A stretch of DNA of 64,000 nucleotides from Ciona savignyi (Eukaryota; Chordata; Ascidiacea; Phlebobranchia; Cionidae), in NCBI GenBank assembly GCA_000149265.1, contig CH001698.1, positions 335,862-399,861 of the forward strand, in the 5' to 3' direction. The position numbers and the translations under genes are program-made. Positions 47,018 through 59,500 of this stretch are shown piece after piece; within the stretch, counting starts at the first letter, position 1, and every line of letters begins with the position of its first letter. The notes under the pieces were generated by a model. The model did no database searches. It saw nothing but the letters and a program-made list of their open reading frames with translations, and was not told the origin of the DNA.

Positions 47018-50000
47018 GTAACAAAGGCGGCTAAAAATATAACAACTGTACCGCACAAACCAGTTTTAGGGGAATTTGTTTATGTAAATAGAAAAGAGCG
47101 TTTCACGCAAGTTATAAAAAAGGGAATAAATGTATTTTCATGTTATAAATATATTTTTTCATGTTATAAATATATTAGTTTATGTTTGGCTGTGTTACAT
47201 TTACTATGTATTAAAAAAAACACTAGGCTTCACAAACGCAGCTGGTGGTCCTAATCTGATTGCTGTGCTTGCGCATTTGGCTGGTATAAGATTTACAATT
47301 GATGAGTATAGCCACTTAACTTCCAGTGCGTTTACTAAACAGATTGTTGGAATCTAGTTGTAATGCATGTTAAATATGCCCCGCAAGATAAAGCAGAAAA
47401 AACAAAAATTAAATAAATCATTTTGTTAGTCATGGGAATTAAAAAAAAAAACTTTTCCCGTTATTTAAAAAAAACTTTAAATAAAAAAAAGAATCGTGAC
47501 ACAAAACAAAGTATCATGAGCCATATGCCACTCGAACTGACGGCCCAATAGTCAGGGGACATTAATCAATGTGCGGCTAAGCTTGCATATCTGGTTAATT
47601 AAAGACTTAGTGGCCACAATCAGATAAAGCCAATATAAGGCTGGTAAAGGATACTAAGAAATGTGAAGCTTTTTTTGTATTAATACTCGAAGATAAAAAA
47701 CAGCATCACTAAAGACAAGTTTTAAGTCGTCCTGATTCATTGAACACAACTTGGTTTTACAAAACACTTAATCAACAATCAGAGATAATACGTAATACAG
47801 ACTTGTATAGCCGCAGGTAACAAACGATGATATTATGTACTTGCTTCGTGTAGTGCATCGGGTGGCCTTCCACATTTGTGGTAGAATCGCCAAACTCGCA
47901 TAATGCCCTTAATCGCTAAATTAAGTCCGTCCTAACTGTTGTATAACTGTAAACGACTCTACACTGCCAAACCTAAACGCGTATTATGGCACGAGCTTGT
48001 CAATATATATATTTCCACTGCCGTATAAACAAGATAGTCTTAAAAATTCCGCGGACCTTAAAGATTATCTTGACCGCTTCGACTACTTTCGATCCGTCTT
48101 AAATTACATGTCGTATGGATCTGCGGTTTAGTTAAATCTCTAATGTATTCTGACTAAGTGCCTCTGAAAAATTAAGAAAGGACATTTTGTGGTCGTTTTT
48201 TCGAATCTATAATTCCTACATAAGTTGATCGTGCTTCAAGTTTCATTTTCAGTTAATTAGCTGGAGGCAGTTTTTCGATTTTTGTGGTCTCTCAGTTGTT
48301 AGCATTACATTCGGAATGTGATAATAAATCGAAGCAATATAGCATTACACAGTATTTGGTACGCCAAATGTAACTACGACGCTCCTTACTGTTGCTACTA
48401 ATCGGTTCTGAACGTGAGCAAGGGAGGTTTAGCCATTCCATTAAGATATTTAGAAAAAAATTAAACGCGAATTGGATACTTTTGCAATGCGCTATTCTAA
48501 AAATACACGTGTTATCACCGTAATACACACATTCTTTGGATAATGTAATATTTATACCGCGTGGGCGTTTTTACCATTTCATGCATGTGGCGTTGGTATA
48601 TACGTGAGCCAATAACATATATATTTGTTTAAAACCAATGACCTGTACTTTAACCGTGAATCATTCGTGATTTACGTGTTACGGATTGACTATCTATACC
48701 TAAAAATACAGCTATAGCTATTCGTAATCTTGTTACGCTTGTGGTTATTTAAGATTTTTTACACATGAGGCCTTGAAGTCTTTTATTTGTGAAAGAGTAA
48801 AACACCGTAGGTATAAAAATCTTATTTATACCTAATTTACTTTTGTTTGACATATTTAGTGTGGTATACAAAAACCAGTTTTGATTTAGTGGGCGTAAGT
48901 GTTATTCGCGGATTAGGTCAAACTTCTAACTGAAAAAGTAAGAAATTTCGACTCGATACGCCTTGAAGACTTGCTTCAGCCGCCCGGATAGGACAATCGG
49001 TACGAGCGTCGGTGTTCCACAGGCAGCCGTGAATTTGTTAGATCGAAACCGTCCACTGGCCAGATACAATGAGTTTGCATCTACAACACACTGTAAAAGC
49101 TGTACAACCCTTACGTTTCTTACACGGATGAAACAAGAAACTTTGCATGTCACTTCAACTTGAGCTTTTTGTCTGGCTCCTTTTTCGTAAAATAAACGTG
49201 TAGTTGCCTATTTCATGCAGCATACCACCAGCATACTAAAACAGAATCATAAAATACAGTGCGCCCTAAACTACGAGTGTATTTATGCATTTACCCTATT
49301 TCTGCGATACAAATTCTATTTTAACACAAGATATTGGCAAGCTTTTTTCATATCAGAATATGATGATCATTGCCAATACGCCAAGTTATTTCTTAATGTC
49401 AATTCGCGCAAAAGAAGCAAAACTTTGTCACATGTGCGCTTTCACCAAACTACGTGACCGTAATTACAATAGGCAACGATTGAAGAACTGTTAAGGCAAC
49501 ATGTCAAAGAAACGATTACCATATAGCTTACCAAAACATGTTGACACCTTTACTTTTGACTACATCTCTGATGTTTATAAACACACAAGAAGTGCGTTCG
49601 AATGATATGGCAGTGATAAATACTTTTTAAATTGCTTTGGTCATTACTGTTTTAAAACGGCAATATCATTTTACGAATTTAGCATCGTAAAATGAAGATT
49701 ATATTTTTAAAGTAACTTAGTCGCTGCCAATATTACCACAAATTGGCAGATCACACTTAATTCGCATCAGATATATAAAAACAAAACGTCACTGTAGCAC
49801 ACTCGCCGTGGAATTCTATCTTTTCGATTTAACTAATACTGATCGATTTTCACTGTAATCTAATCTTCTGTCACGAAATATGGTAATGCGCCGGTTCAAG
49901 TCTAAATATATACACCATATTACACAATATATATTGAATTTTGACTGGAAGTGCAAAGCAACGTTCTGTCCGTATACACATGTATCTGAATGAGACAAAA

Positions 50001-50877
50001 ACGGTGTGTTGCGTGAAACTTACTGTACGTTTTTTTCCGAAGAATATTTCCACCACAGATGGTAGATGTGCCATTAATTCTCAGTAAATGAATACAAACG
50101 TTGTAATCTGAACTAAACAAACTTAATGCGTAGTGAGCGGCTACTGGTAAAATTAAAAACTCTGCCGAGCGTTACCAGCTTATTTTACACGAATTTATAA
50201 TTAAATAAAATCAATTCCTTTTAAATGTTCTATATGTTAATCCCATATATTCATAAAGTAGCCTCGTGTCATGTTTAAATTTGACATCCACTTTTTGACA
50301 GTATTTCCGCCTTTTATATAAACAACTTTAATCACACCACCTTGTTGGTTAAACCACTGATATATTACCAATAAGCCTATATTTTTATGTTTAATTAATT
50401 TGCACTTAAACGACATTATCCGTAGAATAAAACAAAAAATAAAATAAAACGTTCATTATGTGTTGATATGTCTAACAATTATATAGAAGTTTACATAAAA
50501 CGTACAAATATAATCAAACAAAAATAAAGAATTTACATAAAACGAAATCCAAAATAAATACAATTACATAATACAAAGGGCCTACATACTAAAAGAGAAA
50601 ACAAACTGACATTATATATATATAAATAGGTATAAAATAAAGTTTATGATTTTCACTACTTAAAAAGGCGCATTAGGTTTTCAACCACCTTTCTTATTTC
50701 TATCATTTATGATCTAAAAATCATTAACGCATTTTCTGAAAGAAATTTAAACTGCAAGACTGACTTTGTCACGTAACTTACATTTCTCAGCCACGAATAT
50801 ACGTTTCCTGAATGTTGTAGAGAGTGTTTCTCTAATTCTACTTCGCGACGCGCCTGTTTCGTCGATTAGAAAGTAAT

Positions 50878-50900
50878 GACGTAAGAAACTAACTTACGTC
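50878..50900. repeat. Perfect inverted repeat with CRE-like arms
   Basis: GACGTAAG and CTTACGTC form a perfect 8-bp inverted repeat around a 7-base spacer; the left arm is part of TGACGTAAG. It could be a paired bZIP site or chance. Confidence 0.3.
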
Positions 50901-53558
50901 GTTTTCATGCGGCTCCATAGCAACATGATGTATCGCATTTGGTTCTCACATTTTAAAAAGGTTGATGGCCACTGATTTCTATTATGCACACAAACAACTT
51001 TAATAAATTTACACTATACATAAACAACAACATTGATGAATTTGCACTACCTGCCTTCTACTTTGTTGATGTTTGTAAGATGCGAAAGTATGAGTAATCG
51101 AGCCTACCTGACAAAGTCACATTAACACTATTTAAAAAGCGTTTTTCACACGAGAAGTTCCGACTTTCAAAGCAATCCATAAATCACTTGTCAAAGTTAA
51201 TTTCACTAAGAGTGCCAAGAAAAGATAATGTTAATTCCTCCGGATATTATATATAACATAGTGGCACTATAGCCGGGAATTTTTCATACACATTTTGCGT
51301 TCGAACTTATACCACTTGTTTATTGCGCAATAGATATATAAGTGAATTTTGTAATTAAGTAAATGCATTTTTTATACTTTTGTTATTTCGAAACACGATT
51401 ATTGTGGCGTGATAAAAAAAATAAATTAACATTCAATGGGAATTTTTGAAAGACCGAGAATACAAAACTATAACCAGTTATATTAGGGCATTTTCGTAGC
51501 CGATATTCTTTATTGGGAGATATCTTGACACATGATTATTCAATTAACACCAAAGTTTGGGAAATCAGTATGATTTAACGCACCCACCAACATTAAAATG
51601 TTCAATGAAGTAAAAAACGTAAGCATTCGGAAAGGGATGTTCTGCTGCGGGTACTTTATACCATTTTCGATGCCATAACTTATACTATCAAGTTGGTTAT
51701 TGCAATAAAATTGAAAACATGCCCATGGCCCGTTTTAGTTTTCATCCAGTCCCATTTGGCGTAATCGCGAAACATCAGTGTCAAAATAAGACGTCATTTC
51801 TCACAGATGTGATTGAATGGCAGATATGTGTATATATATATAACATTGGAATATCGCGCATTTTACAGCTGGACTTGGAAACCGCTGCTTATGCTACGCC
51901 TACTCACTGACTTGGCAGAAAGCTGGTACCATAACGAGATTTAAGCCCAATTAGGTGACTATCCTCAACATCATATTTTTAATTGCAAGTCTGCTTCGCC
52001 GAATTTTGGTGGCTCTAATCTTAGAACTCGCTGCTTTAATATCTGAATCAAAGTCAATACTCGGAATTGAAAACTTGCGACAGCCGCACTAGTTTGATAA
52101 TAACATGGTGGCTGATCTGCTCGATTCTTTAGATCACATCGGCCTATAAGCACCTTACAAATTAAAATCAAGAAACCGATGCTGTAGGCCTACCTCTGAT
52201 TTCGAAACTAGGCAATGGAAAAAGCACATAAAACACGGGTTCGTAAAGTTATATCGTATATCCTTATTTTATATCTTTGGGCCATTTATGCTTGGTCTAG
52301 TGGGAAAGCTGACTTGCAGTTGGAAAAGGTAAACCTAAAATTGGATAAAATAGAGCACAGTCTTCGAATTGGCTTGATTTTTTGCCATGTATTCTGTCTA
52401 AACTGAACTACCTTGAGTTTGCTACTGGTCTGCAACATTACTATACGAAACACTGGCAGGAAGTACTTGGTAAAAAGTAATGTATGGCACTACCTAAACA
52501 ATCCAAGCTTATTAACCTTGAATTTGAACAACCGGTTTTGCTAAAGTTTGTTTAATGAAATTTTTAACTATCTATATTTTGATGGCTGATTTTGGTAGGT
52601 ATCTAGCTAAGCAAAATAAATAAATCAATAAATAAATATATATGTGTGTGTGTCAAAGGCACAGAAAATTGACTGACTGTAGGCTGTATTCAACAGTCTC
52701 ACGCGTCATTAAAACTTTATTTGGTGTAACCTTTTATAACAACTATTTGAATTGTCCCTACTATTCCGTCAACTTAAAATACGATGCCTTTGTCATATAA
52801 AATAGGAATAGGATATTGTATGCATTTTTACCCATTTATCTGCTGGGTTCAATAATACACTGCAAGTAATACGAATGTGGGCATGACGTAATTTTACGTT
52901 CACCCGAATAAAGCATGAATATCATTTCCTTAGGTTGCAAATAATTTAACCCGTTTAGGACTGAGCTCCGTTTCTGTCCTTGTTCAGATTAGACCCATGC
53001 GCCAGTTATATATAAGGCATTCTTGTGATCTTAACGTATTCTTGATCAAAAAGATAAACAATTAGTAAGGATGTCAATAGTTCCTTTTTTCTAAAAAGTA
53101 TCATCATGATCGATTTCTCTTTTGACAGTATATGGGGGATAAATAAAATTTGGCGAAACGTCTGAAATTTTCCCGCCATAAACTGTCATAATGAATAGGT
53201 TGATTAAAAATAATAAGCATTACCCGAGTAGTGGAAGTAGATTTTGTAAGTTTGTGACATTAAATGGATATTATTTTAGTATAGTTTGCCGGCATCTGCG
53301 TGATTTCTCATTTTTATAGCGTTACATAAATCTGTCTTTGCAAAGATCTAACGGAAATATGGAAAACTGCACGATTCAGTAGATAAAATAAAGTCTGATG
53401 ATACGACAAGTACTGCACTCCTGAGACTGAAGTTAAAGTGCTGTCATGTTGTTTAGATAAAATCCGGTAACCGATAGAATTGAATCTTCATGTTTTATCC
53501 CCCGTTATCATTTTTAGGGCAAGCAGCTTTTGATAGACTTATTAAATATGCTTGGTTT

Positions 53559-53576
53559 GAAATTTTAGACCTCATC
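53559..53576 (+). promoter_or_regulatory. Possible spliced-leader acceptor before SMC1
   Basis: AATTTTAG ends ten bases before the SMC1 ATG at 53577, and another acceptor-like TTTTTAG ends at 53517. Many Ciona mRNAs receive a spliced leader at such a site close to the ATG. The alternative is an ordinary 5' intron or an untranslated leader. Confidence 0.3.
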
Positions 53577-56500
53577 ATGAATTATTTGGAAAGTATTGAA
53601 GTTGAAAACTTCAAATCTTATCGTGGAAAAATTTTAATTCCTTTTAAGAAGTTCACCGCTATTATTGGACCAAATGGATCTGGTAAATTATTTTATTTAT
53701 TAAATTTGACACTTTTGGGGCTTATTTATATATTATTATTATCACAGCATGCCCAAAATTTAAACTTCAAGTTCTTACCACCCAGTATGGAAAGCATGGC
53801 AAGTGCACCCGCGATATTTTTTAAACTATCATAAATGCACCCGAAAAAAATCGTAAATGCACCCCTGCTAACCTGCACTTGCTATGTAAAAACAAACCAT
53901 TCGTCAACGATTAACGCATTTAACGCAGCCCTAATACGACTAATCGTACGCATTCAATGAAAAGCACAGTAAATAAGCTTTCCCTTAACCCAGGAAACAT
54001 TGATTAAGCATTAGATGCGGTAGCGGTCAGATTAAATCGCACAAATAGTCTCGAACACTGATACGTACGGTAGTTTACCTAAAGCGAGAAGGAAAGCGAA
54101 CATGTTTATAGGTTAGTTATCGAAGAAAAATACATCAGTGTTCTGTTTAAAATGCAAACAATTTATTTACTGAGCTATTAAGACTAGTTTTAATCCTAAA
54201 CCTGAAACTCTAATTTAATTTTATCCGTTAGGACTGGATTAAATCGATTGAATAGTCATGGGTACGATATGGGAATTCACATTTCAAAAAAATATGGAAG
54301 CATTAAGTGCTTTCCAGAATTTGATTAATTGATGCAAATTTAAAGTCCAAAACAGAAAAATATTATTTATTTTACCGTGTATTTCTATTTCGGCCGTCTA
54401 TAGGTTTACGAAAGTTCCAACAGAGAATTGACGATAATATGTAACGTAATTGCTAGGTATATCTGCACCATGCATTAGGATCGTGCACCCGGCTGTCGGA
54501 GTTGTGCACCCGGCGTGTCGGGGTTGTGCACCCGCGAGATCTCGTCGAGATCTGCCATACTTTCCAGACTGGCTTACCACTAACACATACACGTGTTTAA
54601 TCCCACTACCTCTAAATACCGGTACCTTTAAATACTACAGGACCGCTTGGATCACATGGAGCGCTTGAATCGCTTAATATACTTAATTACAAAAGCCAGG
54701 ATATTAATGTTAGGGTTGGAGTTAAAGTTAGTTCTGGGGTTGAGATTAGTGTTTGGAACAGGGTTAAAATTACTTTCCATAGCAATCTAAGTGATCCAAG
54801 CAGTCCTGTAGTATTTAGAGGCACCCTTTTAATCCTGTGTGGGTTCGATCTCATGCAAATACTGTAGGTTCAATTGCATGGACTCTATTCCATATGGGTT
54901 TAGTATTTTGGCCACTGGTGCAATTATCCACTCAGAATATAGGTATTACACCCCTACGGATAGGAAGAATAAAGCGGTACCTCTAAATACTACAGGAGCG
55001 CTTGGACCGCTTGGAGCGCATGGATCGCTTAAATCGATTGGAGCGCTTGGAGCGCTTGGATCGCTTGGATCGCTTACTATACTTGGTATTTACAAAAGCC
55101 ATGATATTAATGTTAGGGTTGGGGTTAAAGTTAGTTCTGGGGTTGAGATTAGTGTTTGGGAAAGGGTTATAATTACTTTCCATAGCAATCTAAGTGATCC
55201 AAGCGCTCCAAGCGGTCCTGTAGTATTTAGAGGCACCCAGAATAAAGTACCAGCTAGGAATTTAAATCTTCAGAAATACGAATGAAAAATTGCCTTTAAA
55301 GTCAGGTAATTGAAACAAAAATTAATGCAAATAGGATAGGATATTCATGTTTATCCCCGTGAATGTAAAAAACTAAGGGTGTTAACACATGGGCAATCAT
55401 CAGATCACCTCTGACCGACCGTTGGGTTACCGGAGCTATTGCATTGTGCTGTATATGATAAACACAGCCCTTCAATTTGGTAGAACCCCTTTTTATGCTG
55501 GGTTCATGCAATGTCCATAAAGTGCCTCGCCCAAGGACACAACCAACTAGCTAGCGACCAGTTTTGCACTTGCAACCTTTCGATTGAAAGGCGACGCACT
55601 TAACCGCCAGACTAACCAGCCAGACTTATAAAATGTAAGTAAGGAGTTGTTGTATAAATACTTTATGCCACATATTTTACATTTAAATGAAATTAAAGTA
55701 GTTCATATTACGTTTCACATAACATATTTCCAATTTAAATAACATTAATATAGATAACATTAATACCTTAATTGCTTGGGTCAACGACAATGTGCACATA
55801 ACCTTGTGAATCAAACACAGTGTAAAGTGTATAATCATTTTTGCTTGTTGTACCCACAAATACAGGAAAATCCAATCTTATGGATGCCATCAGCTTTGTG
55901 CTTGGAGAGAAGACAAGCAGTCTTCGTGTGAAGAAATTGTCTGATCTTATTCATGGTGCTCCCATTGGCAAACCAATTTCTAATCGAGCAAGAGTGACCG
56001 CTACCTATTGTACTGAGAGTGGCGAAAAAATGGAATTTTCCAGGTCAATTAAATGTTGCAAATATCAATCATAACTTTGTATTTCATTTAGACCAACAAA
56101 ATAATGTCTGGTTTTGTATATAAGGAAGTTTGGTTTTTATATTTTAAAGATACACCACTACATAGACAAAATAATATTATGCAACTAGGGATGCACAATA
56201 TAGGATAGTTAGGTATTCTAGAATATTCTAGAATAATATATTTCGAATCTAGAATTTCGAATCCTATTCTAGAATGTTTTACCATGTATTTAAATTTGCT
56301 ATTGCTGAGCCATATACTTTTTTCATTTATAGTGAATTAGCCATATGCTTTTAAACTGTGATGAGAGCAATGTACGCAGTCAAACAATATTTTACCATTA
56401 CATATTTTTTTAATCATATGTAACATCTCTAAACACTATCAGCCATAAGGGAGGATAATAGTCTAGTAGGTTGTTGTTGAAATAAATGGCTGAGAAAAAT

Positions 56501-59500
56501 GCTCCCAAACACCAGACAATTTTTATTTCCCCAGTTTGGTATCAAGACTAGCTATTAATGCCCTTGCACAATTAAACAATAATTTACTATTTAACACAGT
56601 TATACCTAGGTAAAAGTATAATAAATTAATCACTGCAAAATCACCTAACTAAATAATTGAACACATAGGATATCATTCATTGTGTTATTTGAAAACATAG
56701 TTGTTTAAGTGAAACATATATTGCAAATACTAAAGTGTTTACTCTGTAAATAACTCTTCCGCCTTTGGAATAATTGCGTCATATTTAAAGGTGCGATAAA
56801 CCACGTGATTACAGCTTGGCGAACGTGACCTACTTTCTTTGTGCGTGCGTTCGTTTTAAGCGCGTCTGTCCAAGATGCACGTGTATGGGACAACTGATAA
56901 GATAATGTTGTTGTGCTTTGATGCAAGTTGTATTTCCGAGCTACCGCTTTAGAAAATGTTCGGACGCTTTCGAACTTTAGATGCACTTTCGGTATGGAGA
57001 AACGCATTACGGGTATTACATACGAATAAGGAAGCCATTTTACCATTTTGAGATTACGAATTTACTTCAATGACGATTCACCAAAAGTTTCTTATCATAG
57101 TTATCCAATGTCGCACGCTTGCTGAAACGATACGCTGACGTCTGCATAATCGGTATCACGCGTGTTGTTTCGCGTTGGATCGCAGCCAATATATTACGTT
57201 TTTAATTTCGAATCCTAACTATTCTTATTAAATTGCTTGTAAAGATTCGAATCCCTAGAGATTCGAATCTCAAAGATTCGAAATTCTATATTGTGCATCC
57301 CTATATGCAACAAAACTGCTTATTGGCAACAATTACCGAAACAAAAGTTAGTGTTTTGTTAATCCCAGGATAATCAAGGGAACTTCAGCAGAGAACCGAA
57401 TAAACGACAAAGTGGTGACTCATGCTGAATATAATAAGGAAATGGAGAAAATCAACATTTTCATTAAAGTGAAAAACTTCTTGGTTTTTCAAGTAAGAAA
57501 AAAATTTAAAATGCTCTTTTAACGGGGCTTTGGTGATACCATACTACTACCCATGCCAGTAAATGGTTTCCTCTGTTTGATTTTCTGACAATAAAAAAAA
57601 TTATGACAGGTTCATTATTATTTACAAAGTAGGTTAACTTGCATTTACTACAACTAACAATTTGGTACTTTTTATGACACTGACACCTGGAAAGTTGTTG
57701 GATAAAGCCATTAATACTCTTAAATAATTTCTGCTGTTTATTAATTTCTAGGGTCAGGTTGAATCAATTGCAATGAAAAATCCTAAAGAGCGAACCCAAC
57801 TTTTTGAAGAGATCAGTGGGTCTGGGGAATTCAAAGAAGATTATGAGAAAGCCAAGTCGGAGATGACCAAGGCTGAACAAGAAACTCAATATTCTTTCCA
57901 TAGAAAGAAAGGTTAAAAGTTTAAATACTCGTTTAGCACAAAGATTTATTTTCTGAGGAATAAATTAATTGTCCACCACGACACAATGTTGAAAGGCCTT
58001 TCCTTAATTGTTTAGTCTCTTGTTGACATTTAAATAAACAGTTAATGTTGCATATTTTTTTCATAACTTTTAACTAATTTAATCTTAATTCTTAATCTTA
58101 ATTTTTGTACTTCTTTATTTCTTCATGTTTACATAAGGTTGAAGATTATGTAAGGCAACTTATTCAGTTGAAAATTTAATATGACACACTAAACTAATTT
58201 TACTTCCGTAATTTGGTCATTCGAACAAGAAAAATCTGCTGCCTTACTGTAAAGTGCCTTGCTCAAGGTACAACTTTTCTGATAACAGGTGATCTTGATC
58301 TAACAACCTTTTGGCTGTCTGCTGACACTTTATATGGAAAAATCAAAGATAAAAATAAATTAAATACGTCAATGGGGATGGCACATATAATATTACGATC
58401 GATATAAATTGTTACTCAAGCTCTTGATGTGTTTGACATTAAATTTAAATTATTTTGTTTTTTTTGGTTTTGCAGGTATTGCAGCTGAGCGTAAAGAAGC
58501 AAAGCAAGAAAAAGATGAAGCTGATAAATATCGTAAACTCCGAGATGATTTCTCCAATCTTCGACTCCAACTTATGCTTTTTAAGCTCTTTTACAGTGAA
58601 CGTGAAATCGAGGCCATTACTGATGAAACTGAAGTGAGTTTGCATTTTACTATATTAGTTGTCTGAGGTCCACAGTTGCACTCTGGGACCATGGGACCAG
58701 GTGGATAAGTCTTAAAAGCACACGACTCCAAATCCAACAACAGAGGGTGGGTCTAACCTCTGTCGATTTGGATATACTCGCATGAAAGCTAGTAACACTA
58801 ACCCATTTATTGGCGAATAAATACACAACTCAGGGTGGCTAAGGGAAATCTGGAAATTCTGTGTGAATTTTTCTCTGATTTGTTAAACTTCCTAGGGAAA
58901 AAACAAAGACATTCGGCATCACCTGAGAAAACGGGAAAAATATGAAGAAGAGATTAAAAAGAAGAAACAGGAGCAAGGGAAGTTTATGAGGGAACTCTCA
59001 GCTCTTGAAAAAAAGATACAAGAAAAGGAAACTGAGTTAAATAGGAAACGGCCGATGTATATCAAGGTGTTTTACTGTTTGTAGGAATGTACTTAATGAG
59101 CTAAGTATTATTGATTAAAAATTTAATTTGCATAAGTATACAATTTTACAGGTTAAGTATTGTAAATATGTAATGCATTTAAGGCATTTAATGATTGCTT
59201 TTGCCATACAGTATAATACAGACAATTGTTATTATTAATAATACAGACTACCTAACAAAGAAAGAAACTATCACTCTGGGGTGCTAGCACCATTAAACAA
59301 CATCATAACATGTGCTATGATTTTCCTTAATTGCTACAAAACCTGGTTTAACATTCCAGTTAATAGGTTCCAATACAATCAATTACAGGTTCAAATTTCA
59401 GATCAAGGGTATAATATAATATTAAAAAGCTTTCAGTAATGACCGTACCAATTTTGAGTGTTTTATGCAGTATATTCCTGTAGTCCTAATCTTCCACAAG

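Larger units (their letters stand above)
46570..53565. other. Seven-kilobase spacer with no recognised gene
   Basis: AT-rich. Open frames at 47130-47357, 48926-49163, 49215-49494, 51719-51910 and 52215-52406 are short, lack convincing splice sites and match no family I know. The patch 48955-49135 is locally GC-richer. ACGT-rich clusters occur at 46944-47017 and 50878-50900. A worn SINE tail lies near 52845-52935. Confidence 0.45.

Noticed and set aside
48926..49163. GC-richer patch open on both strands
   Set aside because: No domain recognised in either frame. A tRNA-like B-box word is present, but it does not resemble the SINE head well enough to call.
54839..55285. 148-codon plus-strand open frame with a GALGSLG-like repeat
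   Set aside because: It is produced by the MITE's tandem decamers and has no start context, splice sites or family.
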